Assembly: GCA_007922305.1 (NCBI GenBank) | Contig: ML677358.1 | Span: 14,104,131 to 14,168,130 of the forward strand | Reading direction: 5' to 3' | DNA length: 64,000 nucleotides | Origin: Dermatemys mawii | Taxonomy: Eukaryota > Chordata > Testudines > Dermatemydidae | Shown: piece by piece, positions 11,601-22,060 of the stretch | Position numbering within the stretch: the stretch's first letter is position 1 | Layout of the letters: the number at the start of each line of letters is the position of its first letter | Notes under the pieces: generated by a model | Told to the model about the DNA's origin: nothing | What the model saw: the letters and a program-made list of their open reading frames with translations, nothing else | Databases searched by the model: none | Program-made: the position numbers and the translations under genes

Positions 11601-14600
11601 CGCCTTACAGACAGAGGAAAATGACTTACATTCTGAGCTGGATGGATCCACTTGATGTTGTACTTGTGGGAAGGAGAAATTAAATTGCAGGTGATCTGGA
11701 AACTTTCCCCCTGTATTCGCACATGGTCTTTTTGCTCCACTGTAACTGAGAGCGGCTTTACCGTTGCTAAACAAAGGCAGAGATGGGCAAGGATTAGTTA
11801 CAGGAGGATTTAAAGGCCTCTGCATCCCTGAAGAATCCCCAAGGACCTGCCTGCTTAGCTCTTGCCCGTCATCCACTTTAATCCCTTCACCCATCATTGG
11901 CACCACCTTCACTATCATCATCATCATCCTCACTCCTCCCGGCACTCGTACTTTCAGGGCAGGGCCATCACCACGAGGTGGCGCAAAAGGCTTAAAGGGT
12001 GTAGGATATTCCTGTTCCATCTGCCCCTTTGCTCATCTGCAAGACAACTGCACCAAGGTGTCAGGATTTGCAGTGTTCCAGTAGGAAGAGCAGATTTTCC
12101 TTCAGGCTGCTGGATGCATCTGCAAAGATCTGCATGATGCAAATAGCATGGAGGTACAGGAGCAAGGCACCAGGGATATTATCAGCATTAATAAGAATCC
12201 ATTGATTACATGTATTATTCATGTAGTAACAGCATTCTACACAGGGCTGTCCAATAGCATATCAGTGCTAAACAGAGTACAGAGAAAATGTCCCTGGTGA
12301 GTCTGTGGAATAGTCTCCTAAGGAAAGGGGTGGAACCCCATTAATGGGAACATTTAAAACTAGACTGGACAGAGGCCTGGGAATACACAGTCAGAAACAA
12401 TCCTGCACTGGTAGAGGGATGGACATGGACTCTGCTTTATGAAGGTGCTAGGGGGGATTAAGTGGCCAAATCCAATTGAATTTCAGTGGGAACTGTTCAC
12501 CTAACTCCCTTAGGCTCCTCTGAAAATTCTAGCCTCCGTGGCCCAGTAGGTCTTTTCCATCTCTAACTTCTATGACCTTTCCCCCAAACAAGCTCCCGCA
12601 GACCTGCTCCTGGCAGAGTTAACAAGAGCTGCCTCCCCATGGACCTGCTGGAAGAATGATCAGAAACCGAAGCCTTTACCTTTCAGTACAATCAATCGGA
12701 TTTTCGATGACCTCTCCTGTTTTCCGTTGATCAGGGCCCTACACCTGTAAAACCCTTTATGATCTTGCCGCACGCTGTATATGGTTACTCCATCCCAAGG
12801 GCTGAAAGAAAACTCGGTCCCTGGTAAGACGGGAGAATAATCGTCCCTCAGCAGGGTAACGTTGGCCCCATTTTCTGGGTCAGTGATCAAACATGGCAGC
12901 AGTGCATCACGGCCTTCGCTTACCCGGACAGTGATGCTATGGACATACCACACCTTCTCGGGATCTAGGGATGGAATAAGACAAAGCAGAGAGTGCAATC
13001 AAGCAAAGTGCATACAATAGGGACAGGATTCCAGCAGGTACATTCCAGAATAGGTTCAGCTTGTCCGCCTTGCATTGCTGCCGAGCGTTAAACTGCAATA
13101 GCACTTAAACGCCTGCTCCTATTGATAAACCAATGGCTCGTTAGTTCTTTAAAGCTCATCTGGCATGCGAGGTGCAGCCTGTGATCGCTAAAGAGAGGGG
13201 GACATGATTTGTTGCATGAGTACAAGTGTGTGGGGGGGTCTGTGGAGAAAGAGACTGAAAGGGACAGTTAGAGGAGCACCAGGCCCTCTATGAAAACCAC
13301 CTTTCAACTGATTTTATTAATAAAAAGGCTGAGCTGCTAGCTGCTAGCTAATTGGCTAATGGAAACCCCCATTAGTCTATGAGGTTTCCATTAATCCAGG
13401 GCCAGCTCTAACTTTTTTGCCACCCCAAGCTAAAAGAAAGGGCAGCTGGAGGAGCAAGGAGGGGCAGCACAGCTGGAGGAGTGAAGCGGGGGAAGCACGA
13501 CTGGAGCGAAAGGGGGGGTGCTGCAGTACGGCCAGAGGAGTGAACGGGGGGCGGGGGTACAATCGGAATGCCGCCTCTTACAGAGTGCCCCCCCAGGTAC
13601 GTGCTTGCTTGTGCCTGGAGCCGGCTCTGCACTAATCGCATGGTTAAGCCTTGTTATTGAAACCATTAGGACAACCGTTTCATAGACACAATATTTCACT
13701 AGGGGTGATATGCTGCGTGCCTTCACGTTCCTGGCTCGCAGTGCACCGTGGCTTTCTACCCATGGCATCATGGCACCCCCACCTGCCTAGGTCCCCAAAT
13801 AACAAACCCTATACCCGGCAGTGTAGATTCAGTAGAAGCCACGTGTCCGTCCCCAGTGTGGGCACTAGACAGCGTTTCTTAACAACTGATCCACGGTCCC
13901 GGAGATTTCCCCTGACACAGTTTAGGAAGTGATACCAGCCAGCTCTATGTTTTTGGGGAACCAGGGTGCAGTTTGATACCAGTCAGCTCTGTGTTTTTGG
14001 GGAACGAGGGCGCAGTATCCAGCCTGTCTGACTCATGAAAGACACCTCCCTCCCACCAGTCTCTGTTTGAACCAAAACTGATCAGAGAAAAGGCTTGCAG
14101 AGAACAGCGAAGGGCATTGGGAGACACACCTCCACTCCTCCTGACAAGGTGACAAGACTCAGACATCTCATTTAGCATTAGGAATGGAGAACCGAGATCA
14201 CACTCCGAGCCTCATCTGCGTGCAAGATGGACAGGAATTAGCATGAAGAATGAGGAATAGAGAACCGCACTGAACTCTCGGACCAAAAGAAGCAGGGACA
14301 CACTGTGTCATGGGCACCCCTGCTCCAGACGCTAATAAACCTACCCCTGCACCGTCGCACACCCAGCTCAACAATTATCAGACCAATTCTAGTAATAGAT
14401 CTTTGATTGAGATCCAAAATACCAAAGAAACGTGGTTACATTGTGAGCTCCCTGAAGAAAACATCACTCATAGTCAAAAGAGATCAGCTCCTATTGTCAA
14501 ACCTAAAGAAAACGCTTGAATCACCAGTTTACCCATAAACAAATCTATTGTTCTCCCTTGAACCTTGGTATTTTCTCTACAAAACCCCCTACCTGTGCCC

Positions 14601-17600
14601 AAGTCAGGGTTCTGATGCTTAGACCCAAACTCTGCATCAGTGCCACTGGGACTCCATCTTCTGACTGATTGTGCTGGGGGCCCTGCCTGTCTCCAGCACT
14701 CAGGACCTTGAGCTACTACTGTCACCTGGGAACCCTGACCAGTTCAAGCCTCCTGGACTGAGTGAGATATCCCCTCCCTCCCCCTTTTCTTTTCTACCTC
14801 AGGCATTAACCTTTAAAATGTAACTGTTCTGTTTGTGTAGCCCTCGTTCTGTAGTTATCCTTATTATTCAATAAATAGCCCTTATGGTTAAGTTGGTTGC
14901 TTCTCGCTTGCTCTCTGAATTTTACTCGTTTGTGTCTGTAGCTTCCCCCATTTATTCTTCAGCATTTACTCTTCTTTTACCTAAGCTAAAAGATCCCGGT
15001 AGTGCCCCAAAATACCGTGGGGTTTGCTCATTGAGTTGGTTACTACCCGTACAATTATAACATGAACGTGGGATAGGGACGTGTTAAACTTGGGGCACAT
15101 GAGGGGGTCACTGAGAAGGCTGCTCAGCTCAGCCCATTGAGACCAGGAGCACATAAGGGGACCAGCCTGAAAGTTCTGTTTAACCCAGCTCACTGAGAAA
15201 ACCCCCGGGGAACCTAGGCCCTGAAGGATAGCTCCATTGGGAAGGGACTTGCAGAAGGAAGGAGTAGAACTCCATAGAGCACACAAGTGACATAAGTATA
15301 ACATTGATAGAATTACAGAACACACACACACCGCAGAAGAGTAACCTGAATAAATGAGCATACCCCAAAGTAACGGGCACATCTGGTAACAGAAGGCAGC
15401 AAGCTGGTCCCCGACACCAAAACGGTTGAGAAACACTGCACTAGAGGAGTGTGCTAGAAGCAGTAAGCAAAACCTGTCTACATGAGAAAGTTATAAGCTA
15501 GGGTGTGAATTTAAATGCATCCTCTATTGGTCTAGGTCCCTGTGAGGTCTCTCCAGTATATGTTCCAGCATAAGAGGCCCTTCTGGTTTAGCTTATGCTG
15601 TTTTGGAAGGGATTTAAGCAAAACAAAAAGAGAAAGCAACTCTAATCCCAGAGTAACTCTTATCTGGAATATCCAGCTGTTAGGTAGCATTTTTCATCCA
15701 TAGATCGCTAGGCACATTACAAAGGAAGGCAGTATCATGTTCCTCATTTTATAGATGGGGAAACTGAGGCACAGAGCAGTGCCATGACTTGTCACTCATC
15801 TAGAGAAGCCATGGGAGGCCAGGAATATTGACTCCAGGCCTTCTGAGGCCCAGTCCAGTAGTTTATCCATGAGAACACATTGTCTCTCTAAGGGTGAATA
15901 AGAGCGCCCATATGGGAGGGAGGAGGTATACTGTTATAATGGTATTGGCATTGCTATAATTATATCGGTGTAACAGGTAAAACGATCCTGTGTAGACAAC
16001 CCTTAAATGAGTGCAAGAGTAAGTGAAGGAACGACATTAGCTACCTTTCACAAAGAGATGGACGGATGCTTGCTCCACTTCACTGCTGTTGGTATAAGCG
16101 CACTGATAGGTGCCGGTATCCCTGTAACTGGCACTGGTAATACTGAGAGTGCTGTTAGTGCCCCGGGAGTACACGATCATATTCTGTCTTGTGCTGAGCC
16201 ATTTCACGCTGAAATCCCCAGAGCAGTGCAAGGTCACAGGGTCTCCTTTGTTCACAATCATGGAGGTGACATTAGGGTCGATTGTCGGAGATGCTGAGCC
16301 TGCAAACAAGAAAAAAGAGGATGGGTGAACCATCAACGCATTTTACAGCTAAACTGGTGGGATCTCATCTCACCTCGCATGGAATATTTTAGCAAGGGCA
16401 CAAGAAGGATTTGCCATAAAGACTGGGCTGGCTGGCCAGAACTGGACTTTTGGTTCATTTCATACACATAGAGATTCTAGAGTGATATGATTGGCTGGGC
16501 TTTTTATTTTAATTAATTCTCTGATGGAATGGATTATAAGCTAAGAGGGGAATTTGATGTCAGAACATTGAGTCTTAGGTAGCAAAATCCACTCTTTTGC
16601 ACTGATTAATCCATGCTCCAGAGTTTCTTTGTTTTAGTCTTTTAGAAGTTGTTCTTTTCCTATTGCTCGGGATTTATTTGGCTGTAAATTTCACTGTGGA
16701 GCTGTACACACATTATGCAAATTGTGTTGGGACATAATCCTATTCCTGTATTTTTAATCCAGCAGTAATCAATGAATGTTCTTTTGTTTACTTCTCTCTG
16801 TGTACTACATTAGTGCTAATATCAGACCAGAACAGGAAATAAAGGTGCCAAACTATTTTGTGCAGCGCCAACTGAAAGCACTCAAAGCACTGATTTTGCA
16901 TCAAAAACTGTTTTGGGGAAACTTTAATTTCTTGATGGCTGAGTAATGGATTTTGAAAATTACAAAATAATACATAGTACTTATATAAGTACTCAAATAC
17001 TTTGGTGATAGATGCCAGATAACTACCCAGATCTGATAGAACTTCATCCTTAGTACTCAAAAAATTGTATAAAGGGAAGCATTAGTATTCCCATTTTACA
17101 GATGAGGAAGCTGAGGCACAGAGCAGTTAAGTGACTTAGCCAAGGTCAAACAGCAAGTAATTGCCAGGGGTGGAACCCAGTCCTCCTAACTCACAGTCCT
17201 GTACCAATACACTAGGCAACACAATCTCCTAGCCTAATGATCACCATTTTGCAATGGGTCAGACTTCAGGCCTGAATTTGAGTTGCCATATTTGCCTTTA
17301 AAAGACGTTGTGGAACTAATTCCTTCATCAATTCGAGTAAAGGGGAACCTGGAACCTCCTTCAGCCCTCACTGTCAGAGAGAAACACATTTTTTTGTCTT
17401 GTCAGCAAGTTCTTTTAGTCACTGCCTATATTTATGGAGGGGGGGGAAGTGAAAAATGAATCAGTGCCTTATGGGGAAAAAGCTGCAACAACACCCTCAT
17501 GACAGGTTTTCTTTCAGGGGACAGGAAACACATTGCAAATGGCTATCTGTGTTCTGAGGGGTTTGGCTTTCCCCCCCAGTACACAGCAGCCCCTTCCAAA

Positions 17601-20600
17601 AGCTGGCTATTCTCCCACTTCTGCTTTTCCTGAGACACTAACCCCTTCCCCAGAGCTTAAAGGAACTTACACTCAAGTTAAAAAAACCCCTTCCTATACT
17701 GGCAAAGTACTCCTAGTGTAGACGTGGGCTAACTCAATGAGAGGACTTCGACAGTGCTATGTGTATGAAGAGTTAGAAAGGACAACCTATGGAATATCTG
17801 ACATTTCTTCCCCTTGAACCTTTTCTTGATGTTTTTAGACTTCTTATAGAAACAGGGGAAAAAAACCAAAACCATTTTTTCTCCAAGCAGAGAAGGAAAT
17901 ATCCCACAATCCCTTTGAAACTATATTTTCCATGTATCTACAGTTTCTTGCTCCCTTCTATGCTAGAGCTCTGGATGGGAGTGGAACTGCTTGTGTGTTG
18001 GCGTCTTGTCCAGCCATCAGTGTGTCTGGTTGTCTCTGTATCATCAACCAGGTTTGCTTGGTAAACTTAGCATTGGCCATTAGTATTAAGGAAATGTCTA
18101 CAGTGCAGCCAGGAGGGGTGATCACAGCACCTGTAGACATACCTGAGCTAGCTTTGATTAAAGCATGCATCAGGGTCAGTATCCAAGTGTGAGCGGAGTT
18201 GCTGGTGTGATGCATTAGGACAGTAAATTAGCCCCCTTCCACTCCCAGGAGCTCTGGCGTCTGTTCTCCGCTGACCAGAATGCAATCTCACACGAAGCTA
18301 GAGCGTGTCATCCACCAACTTCCTCATTGTTGTCGGTAACTGCTGGCCATTGGCTTCACCACACTGTGGTTGTGTAACAATGACCTCCAATTGCAGGATG
18401 AGCCCATCCCCCACTACCATCCCAGCCAGGACAATCAGCCAGGCCCCTTCATCTGGCCAGAGCTGGCAGTTCTTTTGGAAACTTATTTTCCCAGGGACTC
18501 TAAGCTCAGAGGGAGATGCTGGTATCCAGTGAGGTTCCAGCCTGAGCGTGCCTGGAGGCCCAGCGACGTCCCCCAGGCTCACACCGAGGTCAGCAGGACT
18601 TAAACCAGAGGTTGGAAATTGAAAGGGCATGGGGCCTCATGGCTCAGTGTCCTGCATTAGAAGCAATTCCTGGGGCATTAACTAACTGGAGTCAGCTGCA
18701 GCATCCTTCAGTGCCCAATCTCTCTCTTTCTCACAATCTGAGCTGTCCAATCCATATTATTCTAATAGCTCCAGTTGCCTCCAGAATCAGGAATAACCTT
18801 ACATCTGTGTCCCTACTGGAGTGTAGCCCACAGTCCATCCCTCACTGCCCTGTGGGGATGTCCAGTGAAGTGACACTCCATGCCTTCGTTAGGACCCCCC
18901 TGGGAAATGGTATAGACCCTTGGCAAACATGTCCCAGCATGCAAGGGGTCAAACACTCGGTGCTGAATGTTCAAAAGGAGTTAGGCTTCTAACTTCTATT
19001 TAGTTTCCTAACATCCACTGAAATCACCAGAAGTTAGAAGCCTAACTCCATTGGATTGGTCAGCCCTTATAGCCCAATCTTCAAACAGAGGTGCCTTAAA
19101 AGGGTGTCCAGATCCCACACTTGGATACACAAACAACCAGTCACTGCATGCAAGTGGGGCATCCAATGTGGGATTTAGCCAGCCTATTTGATCTGGGTGC
19201 AGGGATGCCATGTTAGGGAACTGGGATCAAAGTTATTAAAGAAATATAGCATATCTGAGACCCCAAAACTGTACCATGACCTAGTAGGGGAAAATACAGC
19301 AATGCCAAAAGAAACAACTAAGGAGTCAAGAAACAGATTCATCAAATTCAGACAGAAAACAAAATACCACCCTCTGGTGACTTACGCATGGATAATGCTG
19401 GTGCATGCAAGCCTAGGAACACTTCAAGATTCTTGGTGCTGTGGGGTTTCTGAATAACTGTGATAAAACTCAGCTGTCAAAGGCTTTGTGGGGCAACTCA
19501 GTAGGGAATCACCCCAAAACGCCTAATGATATGGACTCCCTGAACATGGATCTACATTGTAAACATGTCCATGTTTCCATGGGATCCTGACAGAGTTCTT
19601 TAAGCTCCAGGAAAGCTTCTGTCTCCCCACTAACTGCCTAGTCCACATTATCGCAAGATCCCATCCTGCCCAGGGTTTCCAGCCATCCCTGTCTCCCTGG
19701 GACAGTTCAGATGCTCAGTTCCATAGAGGAACTTAAAGGAGTAGGCGTAGTAGGGTTGGGGGGTTGGGGAGAGAACCTCTCCCACAATGTCACCATTGTT
19801 TGAAATGCAAAACCACAAAACACTCAGTTTCCAGGTAGGCCCCCTTTCTATATTTTGTTTTGCAACTGTCCAATCTGGGCTGGAGACTCCTGCATGCTTC
19901 TCTTGGAGGACTGAAAAGAGACAATGACAGGGAAGGGGCATAGCATCCAAATCAGAACAGACAGTACAGACTTTACTGTATTCCTCTCCCATCCCATGCC
20001 ACTGAAAGGCTTAACAATCCCCTGGGCCTAGCCCTTCTTTGACTGTATTTACGACTGGAGAAAGCAGGCTGAACTGGCTTAGGCGTGTTGTATGGATATA
20101 AAAAAACCCAGTAATCCTAGACAAGAGTTTGACTGGATCCCACTTGGTGCAAGACAGAGAAGAGAAGGCAAAGAGACGACATAAAAAAACCAACTATCGG
20201 GAAAGACATTGCTGCCATTGGAATAGATTATAATGGAGCAAGAAACAGGACGCTAGACAGCTGGAGGTGGAAACACTGGGGCATGAGGCACGAAAGCAGC
20301 TAATCTATATGCACCACCAGCATCACCAAAGGACTGCAACCCTCAAACACAAGCTGATACCGCACAGCAATACCCTGTGCGTAGGTTACAGGGCATCTGC
20401 AGGAACCAGGGCAGGCTTCTTCTGCTGATTCACCCACATCCTCGTAGCAATAAATTGCTCATGCTCTTGAGTTGAGAATAAGCGCCCTTCAGATGCAGCA
20501 CCTGCTTTTCACCGAGGATCCTGCTTTTTACACAAGAGAAACAAACCCCACCAAGGCTTGTTCATGCTCATCCAATAACACTTAGCATGTCTATAGTGCA

Positions 20601-21805
20601 TTATATGTTCAAAAAAATGGTCCCGGCATTACTTACAGAACGAGCCTACAGCTTAGCGGAGATCTGTGCTGGGGCTAGGGTGACTAGATGTCCTGATTTT
20701 ATAGGGACAGTCCCGATTTTGGGGTCTCTCTCTTATATAGGCTCCTATTACCCAGCCCCCCCCAACCTCCTGTCCCAGTTTTCACACTTGCAGTCTGGTC
20801 AGCCTACCTTGGGCTCTGTTGGTTCCTAGCCCTTTGCTCTAACAGCTGGGACACAAGGGACCGGATTGTCACAGGCAGATGGGCACCTAGAGGAGTTTCC
20901 AGAACTGCCTAAGAACATTAGGTGCCTAACTCCTGTTGTTTATTATCTGGATTCTCAGAGTGTCTTGGATCCCTTGTTGGGGACCAGGAGCCCCATCCTG
21001 GGTGCTGTGCAGACAGAACAAAAGTCAGTGGGAGTTAGGTACGCAGGCTGGTTTGTAAACTCCACTTGGTACCTCTCTGCATTTTTAGGCACTTAAATAC
21101 ATTTATAAAGCTGGCCTTAGAAGCCTCAGATTGTCTTGTAAATCCCTGAGAATGTTGGTATGTTGCTCTTAGTCATTCTCATGTACAGCCCTGGACAGAA
21201 GAGCCATAATGAGTCTGCCAGGCAAACCACCCCTGGCCTAGTCCGTCTGTGTCGTAGGGGCCCCCTTTTAACTCTCCCACCATTGCAGCAGTCACACCGT
21301 GCAACAGTCTGCTGAATGAGGGGCTTGAAGGCTTCCACCCAGCCCTGCTTGGTTTGCAGGGGATGTGATCACGAGCGCTGTGCTCCCTTTTGGGCTCAGG
21401 GCTGCCTGCTCTTTGGGCCAAACCCGGAGCACCTTGCTGAGTTTTTGTTCCCTCCTGAGACAGGCAGAACTCGACTGCATTTGAAAACCCCATTCGGCAT
21501 CTAGCTGCATCTTTAGGGTCCTAAACACCTTGAAAAATCTGGCCCGGTGACTTTAGTGGGAGTTTGCTGGAGAAAGGGTGGAGCAAACACCGTCCAGGGA
21601 GCTTGCGATCCCTCCTGTTCTGCACAATTACCTCTGGGTCATGCAGAAAAGTCTACCCAATGTGCAAGTCTCTCTCCAGCCACACCCTACATGCCGCTGC
21701 TTTCTAGCTGCCACCGGCTCACATTGGCTCAGTGGAGCTGGTGCTGCCAGACCTACCATGCCAGATGCCAGCTGCCACCAGAAGCACCAGGACAGCAGGG
21801 TCCAT
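2545..21805 (-). CDS. CSF1R: CSF1R, colony-stimulating factor 1 receptor (5' half; kinase exons lie left of the window)
   Basis: Macrophage-lineage class III receptor tyrosine kinase for CSF1 and IL34. Ten coding exons were placed (human exons 2-11): signal peptide, Ig1-Ig5 and the transmembrane helix, 539 codons in total, as in human up to YKYKQ. All splice phases agree with each other and, from Ig1 on, with PDGFRB. Ig4 has no cysteines, the family trait. Identification rests on the signal peptide ending IWHG, the transmembrane end LLYKYNQ and position just downstream of PDGFRB. No juxtamembrane or kinase exon was found in 1-2544, so the gene continues beyond the left edge. KIT was considered but sits with PDGFRA in other vertebrates. 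Confidence 0.95.
2658..4471. other. CSF1R intron between Ig5 and transmembrane exons
   Basis: A 1.8-kb intron. Only a short (TG)n run at 3606-3620 stands out; no exon or clear transposon is seen. Confidence 0.6.
4472..4662 (-). CDS. CSF1R: CSF1R exon 10 (Ig domain 5, second half)
   Basis: Encodes SDQGRTLIWNDTSPWVIRKL, then VEVESILQNKELKDNVTFCC and WAINSEGNDSQTHSVVPVP. The motif FCCWAINSEG corresponds to human YECRAHNSVG. 191 bp, phase 2 in, phase 1 out, donor GTGAGA. Confidence 0.93.
5455..5575 (-). CDS. CSF1R: CSF1R exon 9 (Ig domain 5, first half)
   Basis: Encodes FPPKVHHVEMVFNDSTSVHC, TASGYPAPHIEWYQCPGNAD. Human has [20 protein letters not shown] and AASGYPQPNVTWLQCSG. 121 bp, phase 1 in, phase 2 out, donor GTAAGA. 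Confidence 0.94.
5765..5985 (+). repeat. Fold-back interspersed repeat in CSF1R intron
   Basis: Two inverted arms of about 50 bases, beginning ctaatatcttttactggacc (5792 on) and ending ggcccaataaaagatactac, surround acaagctttccagctgcaca. The tail taatatcctgggaccatccc followed by ggctacaaca resembles repeats known in many amniotes. Family name uncertain. Confidence 0.55.
6057..6093 (+). repeat. Short tandem duplication
   Basis: Two copies of a 20-base unit built on gaatgtagtaagatctg. Confidence 0.6.
6593..6708 (-). CDS. CSF1R: CSF1R exon 8 (Ig domain 4, second half)
   Basis: Encodes YNTTLSLHRLKEDESGLYTF, YAANAEANASMTFSVSLK. Human has [20 protein letters not shown]. 116 bp, phase 2 in, phase 1 out, the same length as the equivalent PDGFRB exon. 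No cysteine, as expected for Ig4. Confidence 0.95.
7340..7480 (+). repeat. MIR-like SINE
   Basis: Matches the MIR core in order: ggttctgttcctagctcagc, then cataagcaagtcacttagcc and tctgtgaaatggagatta. Lies in a CSF1R intron. Confidence 0.65.
7461..7600. repeat. Imperfect inverted repeat
   Basis: Left arm (7463-7517, containing ctggactcaatcaattcaag) and right arm (7541-7597; reverse complement contains ctgggctcaatcaagtcatg) pair over about 50 bases with roughly 75% identity by eye. Confidence 0.6.
8904..9093 (-). CDS. CSF1R: CSF1R exon 7 (Ig domain 4, first half)
   Basis: Encodes ERGYVRLLPMQNSSHEVKLG, GNLELRVLVEAYPRLSNWSW, ending MVPGNNR. The start ERGYVRLL is closer to PDGFRB (ESGYVRLL in human) than to human CSF1R (ESAYLNLS). 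Three AG steps (cagagagag) occur at the acceptor; only the start at 9093 keeps frame and alignment. 190 bp, phase 1 in, phase 2 out. Confidence 0.92.
9354..9602. mobile_element. MITE with about 45-bp terminal inverted repeats
   Basis: Left end GTCACACTTCATATTAAG.. and the reverse complement of the right end GTCACACTTTATAGTAAAG.. match over about 45 bases. The direct repeat TACCCAG flanks both sides (9347-9353 and 9603-9609). Non-coding, about 250 bp, in the CSF1R intron between Ig4 and Ig3 exons. Confidence 0.65.
10424..10583 (-). CDS. CSF1R: CSF1R exon 6 (Ig domain 3, second half)
   Basis: Encodes VTITTNNNFVHEDYHVSFTL, YIPAVTMGDSGRYSCVANNS, ending STELQVV. Human has VDFQHAGNYSCVASN. 160 bp, phase 0 in, phase 1 out, donor GTGAGC. 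Confidence 0.94.
10907..11047 (+). repeat. SINE-like repeat (family with agactaacacggctac core), rearranged copy
   Basis: Contains gacaaagagtcctgtggcac, cataagctttcgtgggtgaa and, at the right end, agactaacacggctactcct. A related copy lies at 39125-39268 on the other strand. Here the head segment is on the opposite end and inverted. Confidence 0.6.
11630..11766 (-). CDS. CSF1R: CSF1R exon 5 (Ig domain 3, first half)
   Basis: Encodes ATVKPLSVTVEQKDHVRIQG, ESFQITCNLISPSHKYNIKW, IHPAQN. Human has [20 protein letters not shown]. 137 bp, phase 1 in, phase 0 out, donor GTAAGT. Confidence 0.93.
12288..12580 (+). mobile_element. CR1 LINE 3'-end fragment
   Basis: Degenerate CR1 tail with typical phrases gtggaatagtctcctaagga, cattaatgggaacatttaaa, actagactgga and the end ttccatctctaacttctatg. 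No coding capacity. In a CSF1R intron. Confidence 0.65.
12680..12964 (-). CDS. CSF1R: CSF1R exon 4 (Ig domain 2)
   Basis: Encodes DPEKVWYVHSITVRVSEGRD, ALLPCLITDPENGANVTLLR, then FSFSPWDGVTIYSVRQDHKG and FYRCRALING. Human has DALLPCLLTDP and YSFSPWHGFTIHRAKFIQ. 285 bp, phase 1 both ends. Ig2-Ig3 bind the cytokine in known CSF1R structures. Confidence 0.95.
13397..13629. mobile_element. Short hAT-like MITE
   Basis: Ends CAGGGCCAGCTCTA and (reverse complement) CAGAGCCGGCTCCA form inverted repeats. Flanked by cattaatc (13389-13396) and cactaatc (13630-13637), an 8-base target duplication with one mismatch. Interior is GC-rich and non-coding. Confidence 0.6.
13870..15438. mobile_element. Non-autonomous hAT-like element, about 1.57 kb
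   Basis: Left end CAGCGTTTCTTAAC and right end, read in reverse complement, CAGTGTTTCTCAAC are terminal inverted repeats. The direct repeat CACTAGA lies on both sides (13863-13869 and 15439-15445). The interior has no transposase reading frame and includes a 44-bp tandem duplication. It lies in the intron between CSF1R Ig1 and Ig2 exons. Confidence 0.6.
13931..14018 (+). repeat. 44-bp tandem duplication
   Basis: Two adjacent copies starting gataccagccagctctatg (13931) and gataccagtcagctctgtg (13975), about 90% identical, inside the hAT-like element. Confidence 0.8.
15700..15885 (-). repeat. MIR-like SINE
   Basis: The reverse complement shows the MIR core: ctctgtgcctcagtttcccc followed by atctataaaatgagg. 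Confidence 0.65.
16045..16299 (-). CDS. CSF1R: CSF1R exon 3 (Ig domain 1)
   Basis: Encodes GSASPTIDPNVTSMIVNKGD, then VTLHCSGDFSVKWLSTRQNM and ASYRDTGTYQCAYTN, ending VHLFVK. Ig cysteines and core Trp are present; human ends AAIHLYVK. 255 bp, phase 1 both ends, 5.5 kb downstream of the signal exon. Confidence 0.94.
17060..17225 (-). repeat. MIR-like SINE
   Basis: Contains ccattttacagatgaggaag, ctgaggcacagagcagttaa and gtgacttagccaaggtcaaa, a close MIR match in antisense. In the first long CSF1R intron. Confidence 0.75.
18977..19049. repeat. Perfect 21-bp inverted repeat (hairpin)
   Basis: Arms 18977-18997 (GGAGTTAGGCTTCTAACTTC..) and 19029-19049 are perfect reverse complements, with a 31-base loop. 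Probably part of an old palindromic interspersed repeat. Confidence 0.8.
20676..20806 (+). mobile_element. TGACCAGA MITE family, copy 1
   Basis: Runs from ta|gggtgactagatgtcctga through atagggacagtcccgatttt and cttatataggctcctatta to ctggtcagcc|ta. Terminal inverted repeats and TA at both ends suggest a Tc/mariner-like MITE. Four further copies are in this window. Confidence 0.7.
21757..21805 (-). CDS. CSF1R: CSF1R first coding exon (signal peptide)
   Basis: ATG at 21803-21805 opens MDPAVLVLLVAAGIWHG, very like human MGPGVLLLLLVATAWHG. 49 bp, phase 1 out with donor GTAGGT. The reading frame stays open upstream for over 200 bases, but the family alignment and signal peptide fix this ATG. Confidence 0.93.
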
Positions 21806-22060
21806 CTCCCCTGGGCTGAAGGTGCCTCTTCTGCTCAGGTCAGGTAGGCTGTGCTGCAGGCGAAGGAACAAGGGCTTCAGCGTAATGGATCCTCCCGAGT
21901 AGAAGGGAGAAGGCTGGATTGGAAAGTGCCGCTGAGTCGTCTTCAACTGTTCTCTGCTGCCGTCTCTCTCTGGGATAAACTTCTCCTTTTCTTTCTGAAC
22001 TGACCACAAGTTAGGAAATCCCTATTTTTTGTTGTTTTTTTTTTTAAATAGAAGAGTTAT
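21806..22060 (-). promoter_or_regulatory. Candidate CSF1R proximal promoter / 5'UTR
   Basis: The 250 bases upstream of the CSF1R ATG are purine-rich on the coding strand and lack a clear TATA box. They contain a RUNX-type core TGTGGTC (22002-22008, minus strand) next to an ETS-type TTAGGAAA (22011-22018, plus strand). Mammalian CSF1R promoters are TATA-less and use PU.1 and RUNX1, so this is compatible, but no start site can be seen directly. Confidence 0.35.

Larger units (their letters stand above)
16300..21756. other. First CSF1R intron in the window (5.5 kb)
   Basis: In mammals the intron after the signal exon holds the FIRE enhancer. No unmistakable FIRE-like core was recognised here. 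It contains a MIR, a TA-flanked MITE, a hairpin repeat and degenerate copies of an old repeat built on gttaggcacctaactcc-like words (18950-19210, 20900-21130, 21490-21545). No further exon was seen. Confidence 0.6.

Noticed and set aside
11418..12020. 200-codon minus-strand open frame near CSF1R exon 5
   Set aside because: It crosses the exon in a different frame from the Ig3 coding frame and has no recognisable content.
2545..21805. Possibility that the downstream receptor is KIT or FLT3
   Set aside because: Signal peptide, Ig2, Ig5 and transmembrane sequence match CSF1R best, and CSF1R is the known neighbour of PDGFRB.
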